A stretch of DNA of 64,000 nt, from the NCBI GenBank assembly GCA_949288175.1, contig CASEIV010000003.1, forward strand, positions 125,625-189,624, given 5' to 3'. A program made the translations under genes and the position numbers. The DNA is from an uncultured Eubacteriales bacterium (GTDB lineage Bacteria; Bacillota; Clostridia; TANB77; CAG-508). Positions 55,774 through 64,000 of this stretch are shown here, one piece after another. The notes beneath the pieces are model-generated. The model was not told the origin of the DNA, did not search any database, and saw only the letters and a program-made list of their open reading frames with translations. Position 1 is the stretch's first letter; each line of letters opens with the position of its first letter.

Positions 55774-55821
55774 AAAATCACCTCATATACTTTTCTATTT
55801 TAAGTATATTAAGGTGATTTT
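55774..55821 (-). promoter_or_regulatory. Hairpin burying the RBS of the 54.9-kb gene
   Basis: On the minus strand AAAATCACCT pairs with AGGTGATTTT, and TAATATACTT with AAGTATATG, around a short loop. The second strand includes the complete SD AGGTG and ends next to the ATG at 55773. It could hold the RBS closed when the hairpin forms. Confidence 0.6.
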
Positions 55822-55823
55822 CA

Positions 55824-56681
55824 TTATAGAACAATGTCTCTTTTTAAAAGTTTATCTTTTACAACACCAATTCCTATAAATTGTTCATTACTATATATTT
55901 TATAAATTCCATCTTTTAAATCAACACTTAATTTTACACCATTTAAAAATAGTTGTAACTTTTTTTCATTTAATTCTATATTTTCTAAATTTTCAAATAA
56001 TTTTTCAATGGTTATGATATGTTTTTCAACATTTTCTTTATTTAAATCCTCTACCAAAACAGATTGCTCTATGGTAAAAATTCCAACCCTTGTTCGTTGT
56101 AATTCTTTCATATATCCCACTGTTCCTATTCTTTCTGCAATATCTTCACATAAACTCCTGATATATGTTCCTTTTGAACAACTTACTTCAAATTGAATTT
56201 CTCTATTTTCTTTATTTATTTTTAATAACTGTATATCATATATTGTTATCTTTCTTGGCTCTACTTCCACTTCTTGTCCTTTTCTAGCATATTCATATAG
56301 TTTTTTTCCATTTACTTTGATAGCAGAATAGATAGGTGGTATTTGTTCTTGTTCTCCTAAAAAAGTTTGTAAAACAGTTTTTACATTGTTTTCATCTAAA
56401 ATTCCTTCATCAACTACATCTTCTTGTATAATATCTCCTTCTTCATCTCCTGTACTTTTTTTTATTCCTAGCTTTAAAACCACTTTATATGTTTTATCAT
56501 GGTTCATTAAATATTTCGAACACAATGTTCCTTTTCCAATTAATAAAGGCAATACACCAGTTGCTAATGGATCCAATGTGCCTGTATGTCCTACTTTTTT
56601 CCCTGTTATTTTTTTCACTTTTGCTACGATATCATGTGATGTATATCCTTTTGATTTATTAACAATGATTACTCCATTCAT
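55824..56681 (-). CDS. truB: tRNA pseudouridine synthase B
   Basis: 285 aa. It makes pseudouridine 55 in the T-arm of tRNA. GTLDPLATGVLPL contains the catalytic Asp37, preceded by GVIIVNKSKGYTS. The C-terminal PUA-like domain is present. AGAGGTCAATTT precedes the ATG. It is last of the core rimP-truB operon, but 340 bases, including long hairpin E, separate it from nrnA. Confidence 0.94.
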   Translation of the reverse strand: MNGVIIVNKSKGYTSHDIVAKVKKITGKKVGHTGTLDPLATGVLPLLIGKGTLCSKYLMNHDKTYKVVLKLGIKKSTGDEEGDIIQEDVVDEGILDENNVKTVLQTFLGEQEQIPPIYSAIKVNGKKLYEYARKGQEVEVEPRKITIYDIQLLKINKENREIQFEVSCSKGTYIRSLCEDIAERIGTVGYMKELQRTRVGIFTIEQSVLVEDLNKENVEKHIITIEKLFENLENIELNEKKLQLFLNGVKLSVDLKDGIYKIYSNEQFIGIGVVKDKLLKRDIVL

Positions 56682-56790
56682 AAATTGACCTCTTTTTTGT
56701 TTATACTAACTTAAAATATTTCTTAAAGTTGTATCTTCATTTTTCCTATTATATATGCTATAAGAGATAAGTCAAACTTATCTTCCTTTA

Positions 56791-57015
56791 AGTTTCGGTA
56801 TTTTTCAAAGGTGGGGTACCATACATTATTTTTTGAATGCATTGACGAATGTGCCGTGGAATAGATGTATAAATTCTTAGTTTTTAATAAGTGAGGAAGC
56901 GCGAACAGCGAGAGGCTCACTTGTTAAAAACTAAGAAATTATAATCTATGAAACAAACCGAGGAAATCATTCAAAAAATAATGTATGGTACCCCACCTTT
57001 AAAAATACCGAAACT
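56791..57015. repeat. Long-hairpin element E (48-bp near-perfect arms)
   Basis: Left arm 56791-56839 and right arm 56968-57015 match over 48 bases with one extra C (ends AGTTTCGG / CCGAAACT). A second inner stem is around CTTAGTTTTTAATAAGTGAG / CTCACTTGTTAAAAACTAAG. The core GTGAGGAAGCGC...GAGGCTCAC shares GTGAGGAA and GGCTCAC with element D. It separates nrnA and truB. Confidence 0.9.
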
Positions 57016-57025
57016 CAACTACTGA

Positions 57026-57979
57026 TTATAGAACTTTCTTTATTTCTTTTACCAATTTCTCTTTTACTTGTTCAACTGTTCCTGCTACTGTTGCACCTGC
57101 TGCTCTTGGGTGTCCTCCACCTCCAAAGATATAACAAATATCAGAAACATTAATATTAGAACCATTTCCTGTTCTCATAGAAACCTTATATACATTTTCT
57201 TCTTTTTCACGTATAAATACAGAAACCTTAACACCTTCTATGCTTCTTCCATTTTCAACAATACCTTCATGGTCTCCTGGTTCTGCATGTACGTCTTCTT
57301 CGTCTTTTTTATCAATATATGTAAATGCAATTTTGTCATTCTCTAAAAGTTCTAATCGATTCATTGCTCTTCTAATTAATTCAAAGTTTGATTTTCTTCT
57401 AGTCTCCAATACTTTTTGATAAATATCTGATATATTGACACCTTTTCTTAGCAATTCTGCTGTAAATTCAAATGTTTCTGCAGTTACACTAGAATATTTA
57501 AATCCACCTGTATCTGTAATAATTCCTGTTACAATACAACTTCCTATATCTGCATCAATGTCAATATCAAAATATTCAAACATACCTGCTAAAATTTCAC
57601 AACAAGCAGGAGATACTGGATTTACAAAATTCAAATCTCCATACATCATGTTGCTACTATGATGGTCAATGACAATCGTTTTTTTAGCCTTTTCAAAATA
57701 CTCTCTTCCAACCAATCTTTTTAAATCGGCACAATCTAATGAAATCGCTAAATCATATGTTTCCACATCTGAGGTTGTTTTTACGTCATTGGCTCCTGGT
57801 AAGAAAGAAAATGTTCTTGGAAATTCTTTTACAATCACATCTACTTTTTTTCCCATTTTCTTTAAAGCTAAATTCATTGATAACACACTTCCTATGGCAT
57901 CTCCATCTGGCGATTCATGTGCCATGACAACAACGGTTTCTGCTTGTTTTATTTCTACTAAAATATCATCTAATGTCAT
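57026..57979 (-). CDS. nrnA: DHH-family bifunctional oligoribonuclease / pAp phosphatase
   Basis: 317 aa. Motifs HESPDGDAIGS, SLDCAD, DHHSSN (the DHH motif) and GGGHPRAAGATV are those of NrnA. It degrades 2-5 nt RNAs and dephosphorylates pAp. The ATG at 57979 has AAAGGAAG upstream; the frame extends to 58015 but without an RBS. It follows rbfA, consistent with the known rbfA-nrnA-truB order. Confidence 0.93.
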   Translation of the reverse strand: MTLDDILVEIKQAETVVVMAHESPDGDAIGSVLSMNLALKKMGKKVDVIVKEFPRTFSFLPGANDVKTTSDVETYDLAISLDCADLKRLVGREYFEKAKKTIVIDHHSSNMMYGDLNFVNPVSPACCEILAGMFEYFDIDIDADIGSCIVTGIITDTGGFKYSSVTAETFEFTAELLRKGVNISDIYQKVLETRRKSNFELIRRAMNRLELLENDKIAFTYIDKKDEEDVHAEPGDHEGIVENGRSIEGVKVSVFIREKEENVYKVSMRTGNGSNINVSDICYIFGGGGHPRAAGATVAGTVEQVKEKLVKEIKKVL

Positions 57980-58042
57980 TTTTTTCTTCCTTTCTTCTAA
58001 TGACAGGGGACACACCTTCGCTAAAGTTTCCCCTTAATTTTA

Positions 58043-58408
58043 CTATTGTTCTTCTTTTTTAGGCATAATTTCTTTTAGAATAGAATCAATTTTTGCTCCA
58101 TATTCAATAGAATCATCTAATTCAAAGATTAATTCTGGTGTATTTCTTAAATTAATTCTTTTTGCTAATTCACTTCTAATATATCCTGATGATTTTTTTA
58201 GTCCTGCCAATGTATCTTTTATATTTTTTGAATTTAAAATACTAACATACACTTTTGCAAACTTCAAGTCATTTGTTACCTTTACTTTTGTAACACTAAT
58301 CATTCCTGTTACATTTGGATTTTTTAATTCATATCCAATAATTTGACTAATTTCTTTTCTATATTCTTCGTCAATTCTTCCTAATCTCGGATTTTCTTTT
58401 CCTTGCAT
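58043..58408 (-). CDS. rbfA: Ribosome-binding factor A
   Basis: 121 aa KH-like 30S maturation factor. Typical blocks are GRIDEEYRKEISQII, the VTKVKVTNDLKFAKVYVSIL strand, and RSELAKRINLRNTPELIFELD. It acts late in 16S maturation and in cold adaptation. AAAGGAGAG precedes the ATG. Confidence 0.95.
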   Translation of the reverse strand: MQGKENPRLGRIDEEYRKEISQIIGYELKNPNVTGMISVTKVKVTNDLKFAKVYVSILNSKNIKDTLAGLKKSSGYIRSELAKRINLRNTPELIFELDDSIEYGAKIDSILKEIMPKKEEQ

Positions 58409-58461
58409 ATATTTCTCTCCTTTGTTTTTAGAAAAAAGGGATTTTCTCCCTTTTTTCTATC

Positions 58462-61344
58462 TTATCTCTTTATTTCTTCCATAATGTATACCTCAATAAT
58501 GTCTCCTTCTTTGATGTCATTATAGTCTTCAATTTGCATTCCACATTCAAAACCTTTTGTTACTTCTTTTACATCATCTTTAAATCTCTTTAAGGTTGCT
58601 AAATGTCCTTCATGGATAACAATGTTATCACGAATTACTCTGACACCTGCATTTCTTTCTACTTTTCCATTTAATACATAAGCACCTGCAATGGTTCCTA
58701 CATTTGAAATCTTAAATGTTTGTCTTACTTCTACATTTCCAATTACTTTTTCTTCATATTTTGGTGCTAACATTCCTTTCATAGCAGCTTCTACATCTTC
58801 TATTGCTTGGTAAATAACAGAATATTGTTTAATTTCTACTTCTTCTTTTTCTGCCATTTCTTTTGCTGTATGGTCAGGTCTTACATTAAATGCAATGATA
58901 ATCGCATGTGATACTTTTGCAAGAGTAACATCTGATTGATTAACTGCTCCTGCTGCACTATGGATAACTTTTACTCTAACTTCTTCATTTTGTAATTTTT
59001 CCAATGATTGTTTTACAGCTTCCACAGAACCTTGTACATCTGCTTTTACAATTAAGTTTAATACTTTTAGTTTTCCTTCTTCCATTTGGCTAAATAGATT
59101 ATCTAATGTTACTTTTGTCACACTATTAATTGCTTGTTCTCTTGCTTGACGTTTTCTTCTATCTATTAAATGTTTTGCCATTTTTTCATTTTTTACTTCA
59201 TAGAAAGTATCTCCAGCTTCTGGAACATCTGTTAGACCCATGATTTCAACTGGTGTAGATGGTCCTGCTGATTTTACTTTTTTACCTTTATCATTCGTCA
59301 TGGCTCTAATTCTTCCAATTGATGAACCAACAACAATGGTATCTCCTACATCTAATGTTCCTCTTTGTACTAACATAGTTGCAATCGCACCTTTTGATTT
59401 ATCTAGTCTTGCTTCTATAACAGCTCCTTTTGCTTGTTTATGTGGATTTGCTTTTAATTCTAATACATCTGCTTCTAATAATACCATTTCTAATAATTGG
59501 TCTATATTTTGATTTTTCTTAGCAGAGATTGGAACATAAATGGTATCTCCTCCCCATTCTTCTGGTACTAATTCATATGCCATTAATTCTTGTTTTACTT
59601 TATCAATATTGGCATCTGGTAAATCAATTTTGTTAATGGCAACAATAATTGGAATACCTGCTGATTTTGCATGGTTAATCGCTTCAATCGTTTGAGGCAT
59701 AACACCATCATTGGCAGCAACTACTAAGATAGCAATATCTGTAATTTGCGCACCTCTTGCACGCATTGCTGTAAATGCTTCGTGTCCTGGTGTATCTAAG
59801 AAAGTAATCTCTCTGTCATTAATTTTTACCATATATGCACCAATGGCTTGTGTAATTCCTCCTGCTTCTCCTTCAATGACATTTGTTTTTCTAATAGCGT
59901 CTAAAAGAGATGTTTTACCATGGTCTACATGTCCCATAACAACAACAACAGGTGGTCTTGGTTGTAAATCTTCTTCTCTATCTTCAGATTCGTCAAATAG
60001 AATATCTTCCTCTGTTACTGTTTCTTTCTTAGTTGCTGTAATACCAAATTCTTGAGCAATTAAGTATGCAGTATCAAAATCAATTTCTTGATTAATGGTT
60101 GCCATAACGCCAAACCCTAATAATTTTTTGATAACTTCAGCTGTTGTCTTTTTCATTTCAGCTGCTAAGTCTTTTACAGTAATGGTTTCTGGAATTTCGA
60201 TGTCTGTTAATTTGAAGATTTTTTGTTTTGTTCTTTCTTCTTGATTTTGATTTTTCTTTTTCTTTCCTCTTCTTCCTCTTTCTGTTGTTAAATCATAATA
60301 ATCTAGCATACCACCTTCTTGGTCATCAAACATATTTGATAATTGATTTGCTGTTTTTAATGTTTTTAGTTTTCCTTCGTCAAAGTTACCATTACCAGAA
60401 TTTCTTCTATTTTTTGACTTTTTGGTGTTTTTATTTTCATCAAATCTGCTATTATTTTTTTGCTTATCAATATTTTTGTTATATTCTCTGACAGTTTCTT
60501 TTTCTACTACTTCTGTTGCCATAATATTTTTTATATTTTTCTCGATTCCTTTTTCATCTAATGGTCTTTTTCCATATCGATCATTATTATTGGCATTTCT
60601 ATTATTAAATTTATTATTTCTATTATTGAAGTTAGTAGCATTATTATTGTTGAAATTATTTCTTCTTTGATTATTATAATTATTATTGTTTCTATTTTGA
60701 TAATGATTATTCGTATTATTATTGTTATTTACTCTTACATTTTTTGTCTCTGTTTTCATACTCTTATTTTCTTCAACCTTTTCTGTAACTTTGTTAGATT
60801 TTTCTTCTTGAACAGTTTTCACTTCTGGTTTTGTATTTGTTTCTTCTTTTACAACTGTTTCACTTTTTGCTTCTGTTTTTTCTTCTTTTTTTACTTCTTC
60901 TTTCTTTGGTTCTGGTTTGTTTAAGCCAAATAATTCACTAACTGTCATTGGTTTATTTGGTTTATTTCTATAAACAATGTTATAGTCTTTATTTGCCTTT
61001 CTTTCGACAAAACCAATGTTACTATTTCTCTTTTCTTCTTTTTTTACCACTTCTTTATTCTTTTCAGATTCATCCTGTGCTATAATCACTTCTCTTCTGA
61101 TAATAACAGGTGTTTCCTTTTTGTTTTCTTTTTTAGAATCTTTTTTGGTATCTTTATGTTCTCCATTTTTTTTGCTTCCTGTGTTTTTCTTTCCTATTGC
61201 TTCTTCTATTCTTTTGGCTTCCTCTTCTTCCACACCACTTAAATGACTTTTGGCTTCAATATTTAATTTGTTAGCAATATCTAATACCTCTTTACTTGTT
61301 AAATTAAATTTCTTTGCTATTTCATGTATTTTTATCTTACCCAA
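58462..61344 (-). CDS. infB: Translation initiation factor IF-2
   Basis: About 960 aa. It carries initiator tRNA to the 30S subunit. An N-terminal IF2_N fold ([20 protein letters not shown]) is followed by a long Lys/Glu/Asn linker, including a segment of about 60 residues that is over half Asn (roughly residues 195-260). A second IF2_N domain, the G domain (P-loop GHVDHGKT near residue 470, [12 protein letters not shown]) and C-terminal domains follow. The TTG at 61344 overlaps the ylxQ stop codon and has GGGGGTG six bases upstream, so it is preferred over the ATG at 61359. Confidence 0.95.
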   Translation of the reverse strand: MGKIKIHEIAKKFNLTSKEVLDIANKLNIEAKSHLSGVEEEEAKRIEEAIGKKNTGSKKNGEHKDTKKDSKKENKKETPVIIRREVIIAQDESEKNKEVVKKEEKRNSNIGFVERKANKDYNIVYRNKPNKPMTVSELFGLNKPEPKKEEVKKEEKTEAKSETVVKEETNTKPEVKTVQEEKSNKVTEKVEENKSMKTETKNVRVNNNNNTNNHYQNRNNNNYNNQRRNNFNNNNATNFNNRNNKFNNRNANNNDRYGKRPLDEKGIEKNIKNIMATEVVEKETVREYNKNIDKQKNNSRFDENKNTKKSKNRRNSGNGNFDEGKLKTLKTANQLSNMFDDQEGGMLDYYDLTTERGRRGKKKKNQNQEERTKQKIFKLTDIEIPETITVKDLAAEMKKTTAEVIKKLLGFGVMATINQEIDFDTAYLIAQEFGITATKKETVTEEDILFDESEDREEDLQPRPPVVVVMGHVDHGKTSLLDAIRKTNVIEGEAGGITQAIGAYMVKINDREITFLDTPGHEAFTAMRARGAQITDIAILVVAANDGVMPQTIEAINHAKSAGIPIIVAINKIDLPDANIDKVKQELMAYELVPEEWGGDTIYVPISAKKNQNIDQLLEMVLLEADVLELKANPHKQAKGAVIEARLDKSKGAIATMLVQRGTLDVGDTIVVGSSIGRIRAMTNDKGKKVKSAGPSTPVEIMGLTDVPEAGDTFYEVKNEKMAKHLIDRRKRQAREQAINSVTKVTLDNLFSQMEEGKLKVLNLIVKADVQGSVEAVKQSLEKLQNEEVRVKVIHSAAGAVNQSDVTLAKVSHAIIIAFNVRPDHTAKEMAEKEEVEIKQYSVIYQAIEDVEAAMKGMLAPKYEEKVIGNVEVRQTFKISNVGTIAGAYVLNGKVERNAGVRVIRDNIVIHEGHLATLKRFKDDVKEVTKGFECGMQIEDYNDIKEGDIIEVYIMEEIKR

Positions 61345-61658
61345 GAACTTCACCCCCATTGTTTATTTTTTCTATTTCTTTAGATAAATTTATATCTTGT
61401 ATACCAAGTATTGCTTTATTTTTCTTACCTATGGCTTTACTTAATGTTTCTATATCTGCTATTTGTATCATTGGTACATGAAATTGTTCACATATTTTTT
61501 TAAATTTATCTTTTGTTCTATCTGATGAATCCTCTGCTAGAATCACTAACTTTACCGTTTTCTTTTTGATACTATTTTCTACGCTGTCTGCACCAAAAGC
61601 TATTTTTCCGTGCTTTTGCAGATAATCCAATTAAACCTAATATTTTCTTATTTACCAA
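61337..61658 (-). pseudogene. ylxQ: ylxQ, L7Ae-family RNA-binding protein, with apparent +1 frameshift
   Basis: Two frames together give a normal YlxQ/L7Ae-type protein. A TTG at 61658 with GAGGTG upstream starts VNKKILGLIGLSAKARK, the family N-terminus; after an A5 run (plus-strand T5 at 61603-61607) the matching protein continues in the other frame as IAFGADSVENSIKKKTVKL to the stop at 61337. The second frame by itself starts only at a TTG without SD (61630, 97 aa). One base removed from the A5 run would restore a 106-aa protein. It may be a real mutation, a programmed slip, or an assembly error. Confidence 0.75.
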
Positions 61659-61908
61659 GAATGACACCTCTTAAACTTTCATAAATTTCATCTGATATAT
61701 TGATATCCAATACTCTTTCTAATCTTTTTGACTTTTTTACTCTTTCTAGGCATTCTATATTATCACAAATATATGCTCCTCTGCCTTCCATTTTACCTAT
61801 TCTGTCTACATGTATCTCATTTTCTTTATTTTTTACAATTCTAATTAATTGATGTTTATCTTTTTTTTCATTACATCCCATACAGGTTCTTTGTGGTATT
61901 TTTTTCAC
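61648..61908 (-). CDS. ylxR: YlxR / RnpM family protein
   Basis: 86 aa DUF448 protein. RTCMGCNEKKDKHQLIRIV and GRGAYICDN are diagnostic. RnpM (YlxR) was shown to bind and modulate RNase P. GTG start with GGAGGG upstream. It overlaps the ylxQ start by 11 bases. Confidence 0.92.
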   Translation of the reverse strand: MKKIPQRTCMGCNEKKDKHQLIRIVKNKENEIHVDRIGKMEGRGAYICDNIECLERVKKSKRLERVLDINISDEIYESLRGVILGK

Positions 61909-61979
61909 TTAAAACCCTCCATTCGAACAGTTTGTTTTATAAATAATTGTCCATTTTATTTTATGTTTTAAAATCTCAA

Positions 61980-63140
61980 TTATTCTTCATTTTCTACTTC
62001 TTGACTATCTTCTCCTGTTTGTTCTTCATTTTGTAACTCTGATTCTTCTTGTGCTTTCATTAACATTTCTCTAAATTGTGTTTCTGATTTAATATCAATT
62101 TTCCAATTTGTTAATTTAGCAGCTAATCTCGCATTTTGTCCTGATTTTCCGATGGCAAGAGATAATTGGTCATCTGGAACAATCACTTGTGCAAATTTTT
62201 CTTCTTCTTTTATATCGACTGCTAATATCTGTGCTGGTAATAATGCTGAAGATATATAGATAGATGGGTCTTCATTCCATTCAATAACATCTATTTTTTC
62301 TCCATTTAATTCATTGATAACATTTTGGATTCTAACACCTTTTTGTCCTACACAAGAACCAACTGGATCGATGTTTGGATCTGGAGAATATACTGCAACT
62401 TTACTTCTATATCCTGGATCTCTTGATACACTCTTAATTTCGATAACGCCTTCATAAATTTCAGGTATTTCAAATTCTAATAATTTTCTTACAAAATCAG
62501 GATGACTTCTAGATACGATAACTTGTGGTGCTCCTTTTGCTCCTCTTTCTACATCTAATACATATCCTTTTATTTTATCATTGACTCTATAAGTTTCGGT
62601 TGGTACTTGTTCTTTTGTTGGCATAATTCCTTCTAGTCTTCCTAAGTCCATTACCACAATATTTTTATCTGCTTTTTGAATAATTCCTGAAACAATTTCA
62701 CCTTTTCTATCATTAAATTCTGTGTATATGATTTCTCTTTCTGCTTCTCTTAATTTTTGAATAATAACTTGTTTTGCTGTTTGTGCTGCAATTCTTCCAA
62801 AATTTCTTGGAACAATTTCTACTTCTACTGAATCTCCAATATCTACATCTTTGTTTATTTTTTTGGCATCCTCTAAACTAATTTCCAATGCAGTATCATT
62901 CGCATGTTCCATGACTTCTTTTATAGAATATACATGTGTTGCACCAGTTTGTGGATCCATTACGATTTTTACATTATCTAATGCATCAAAATTTCTTTTA
63001 TATGCTGTTAATAGTGCAGTCTCAATAGATTCTAATAGATACTCTTTTTTAATTCCTTTCTCTTTTTCTAATTCTTCTAATGCTAATATTAATTCTTTAT
63101 TATCGATTGCTGGTTCTTTTGCTTTACTTTTGCTTTTCAT
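61980..63140 (-). CDS. nusA: Transcription termination/antitermination protein NusA
   Basis: 386 aa, usual size for Firmicutes. The N-terminal RNAP-binding domain (1-125), an S1 domain (about 130-195, GEIVSGII) and two KH domains (SCVGQKGVRIQNV, AIGKSGQNARLAA) are clear, followed by an acidic tail. It controls pausing, termination and antitermination. AGGAAGGAAAG precedes the ATG. A long hairpin separates it from rimP. Confidence 0.95.
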   Translation of the reverse strand: MKSKSKAKEPAIDNKELILALEELEKEKGIKKEYLLESIETALLTAYKRNFDALDNVKIVMDPQTGATHVYSIKEVMEHANDTALEISLEDAKKINKDVDIGDSVEVEIVPRNFGRIAAQTAKQVIIQKLREAEREIIYTEFNDRKGEIVSGIIQKADKNIVVMDLGRLEGIMPTKEQVPTETYRVNDKIKGYVLDVERGAKGAPQVIVSRSHPDFVRKLLEFEIPEIYEGVIEIKSVSRDPGYRSKVAVYSPDPNIDPVGSCVGQKGVRIQNVINELNGEKIDVIEWNEDPSIYISSALLPAQILAVDIKEEEKFAQVIVPDDQLSLAIGKSGQNARLAAKLTNWKIDIKSETQFREMLMKAQEESELQNEEQTGEDSQEVENEE

Positions 63141-63172
63141 TTTCTTTCCTTCCTTTCTTACTTTTCAATTCA

Positions 63173-63297
63173 GATTGGAAAAGAATTAAATTTTGGCAAG
63201 GAAAATTTCATTTAAAAGGCAAGGGCGCATACGTTTGTATGTAACCGCGTTTTAAATGGAATTTGACATAGTCCAAAATTGTAATTATTTTTCAATC
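63173..63297. repeat. Long-hairpin element F (rimP-nusA junction)
   Basis: Outer arms GATTGGAAAAGAATTAAATTT and their approximate complement (GATTGAAAAATAATTACAATT read from the right), inner arms AAATTTCATTTAAAA / TTTTAAATGGAATTT, core GGGCGCATACG / TGTATGTAACCGCG. The right arm contains the rimP stop codon. It sits inside an operon, so it may terminate, slow or process the transcript between rimP and nusA. Confidence 0.75.
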
Positions 63298-63744
63298 CCA
63301 ATGATATACGGTTTTAATCTGTGCTATACTCTTTCTTTCGACTTTTATATCATCTTCTAGAATGATATATTCTTCATTAAAATCTTTTAATATTCCTTGA
63401 TATTCCTTATTTCCTAATACATCTTTTTTGAATAATTTGATAGCAATTTCTTTCCCTGTATTTTGTTCTAAGTGTTTATCTTTTCTTAACACTCTTTCTA
63501 TTCCTGGTGATGATACTTCTAAGAAATATTGCTCTTTAATATAATTTGCTTCATCTAGTAAATCAGATATTGCATCATTTACTGTTTCACAATCTTTTAA
63601 GTCAATTCCCTCTGGTTTATCTATATAGATTCTTAGAAAATAGTTTTTTCCTTCTTTTGCATATTCTACATCATATAAGTCATATCCTATATTTTCAATT
63701 TTTTCTTTTAATAGGTTTTCAACTTTTTCTTCTATATTTGCCAA
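63292..63744 (-). CDS. rimP: Ribosome maturation factor RimP
   Basis: 150 aa, normal for RimP, a 30S assembly factor. EKIENIGYDLYDVEY, the LRIYIDKPEGIDLKDCETV block and SSPGIERVLRK are family hallmarks. TTG start with GGAGG nine bases upstream. First gene of the rimP-nusA-ylxR-ylxQ-infB-rbfA-nrnA-truB operon. Confidence 0.95.
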   Translation of the reverse strand: MANIEEKVENLLKEKIENIGYDLYDVEYAKEGKNYFLRIYIDKPEGIDLKDCETVNDAISDLLDEANYIKEQYFLEVSSPGIERVLRKDKHLEQNTGKEIAIKLFKKDVLGNKEYQGILKDFNEEYIILEDDIKVERKSIAQIKTVYHWD

Positions 63745-64000
63745 GAAGTTTTCCTCCTTTTTTCAAAATTTAAGAGTGGGATTTGTTCCCACTCTCTCGC
63801 TCTTGTTGTTTTCTTTATATATTATACCCACTTTTTACCAAAAATGCAAGGTTTTTTGAAAATTTTCAATAAATTCCTTGATAAATGTTGTTACAGTTCA
63901 GACTCAAAGGCTCGAAAGGTTACATATATATCATTTTGAAATACCGCGTAAGCGATCAAACGAGCAAAAGCGAGTGCGATTGGAGCAACCTTCTTTCGTT
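63745..64000. promoter_or_regulatory. Leader and upstream region of rimP, window end
   Basis: A 9-bp hairpin AGAGTGGGA / TCCCACTCT (63773-63795) lies in the rimP leader. Beyond 63895 there is GC-richer sequence with CGAAAGGTT / AACCTTCTTTCG arms and a CGCGTAAGCGAT...GCGAGTGCGATT centre, which looks like a further long-hairpin element cut by the window edge. Confidence 0.45.

Noticed and set aside
56723..56920. 65-codon minus-strand frame inside long hairpin E
   Set aside because: It spans the inverted repeat, has no RBS, and is explained by the palindrome.
1..64000. CRISPR arrays, prophage or defence systems
   Set aside because: No regularly spaced direct repeats, Cas, integrase, capsid or restriction genes were found in any frame.

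Overview
The window looks like chromosome from a low-GC, anaerobic, endospore-forming Firmicute of the class Clostridia, probably an uncultured gut-type lineage. The evidence is strong AT bias, SD-rich starts (AGGAGG, with TTG and GTG starts), a complete spoIIIA operon plus spoVS, oxygen-sensitive NrdD/NrdG, MurT/GatD peptidoglycan amidation, CarD, and a rimP-nusA-ylxR-ylxQ-infB-rbfA-nrnA-truB operon. The species assignment is inference only. Most genes lie on the minus strand. Plus-strand genes are a small HTH gene (22.06 kb), an Mg-type P-ATPase (38 kb), a small unknown gene (42 kb), murT-gatD (43.4-45.5 kb) and a Crp/Fnr-family regulator (48.5 kb).

Layout. 0.5-6.8 kb: tRNA-Leu, carD, dut, then rny-ymdB-spoVS in the order known from Bacillus, then a ComEC-like beta-lactamase-fold hydrolase with DUF3006. 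6.9-9.2 kb: ABC exporter. 9.5-10.8 kb: HTH plus helical-repeat protein of unknown role. 11-14.6 kb: ileS behind an Ile T-box. 14.7-17.5 kb: Rpn remnant, prepilin-like GLUG surface protein with repeated boxes around its promoter, small membrane protein. 17.6-21.8 kb: accC-accD-accA-fabI fatty-acid genes without accB. 22.4-28 kb: spoIIIAA-AH. 28.3-31 kb: yebC and a large anchored protein. 31.4-36.3 kb: accessory-looking stretch of small enzymes separated by decayed gene fragments. 37-45.5 kb: AIM24, Mg-ATPase, phosphoesterase, DUF4116, nucleotidase, murT-gatD. 45.5-49.1 kb: nrdG, nrdD and a divergent Crp/Fnr-like regulator with matching palindromic operators. 49.2-54.7 kb: galE, cysS, class A PBP. 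55-63.7 kb: the translation and RNA-processing operon.

No CRISPR array, prophage, intact transposase or defence island was found. The non-textbook content is mostly intergenic. There is a set of very long, nearly perfect hairpins (up to 49 bp of perfect stem) whose arms differ from locus to locus. There is a second family of short REP-like palindromes built around a GTCCC core, mostly at gene 3' ends. Other points of interest are an apparent one-base frameshift in ylxQ, a ribosome-binding site buried in a hairpin downstream of truB, and repeated or inverted boxes flanking the promoter of the pilin-like gene. All of these were read by eye; no alignment, folding or database search was run.
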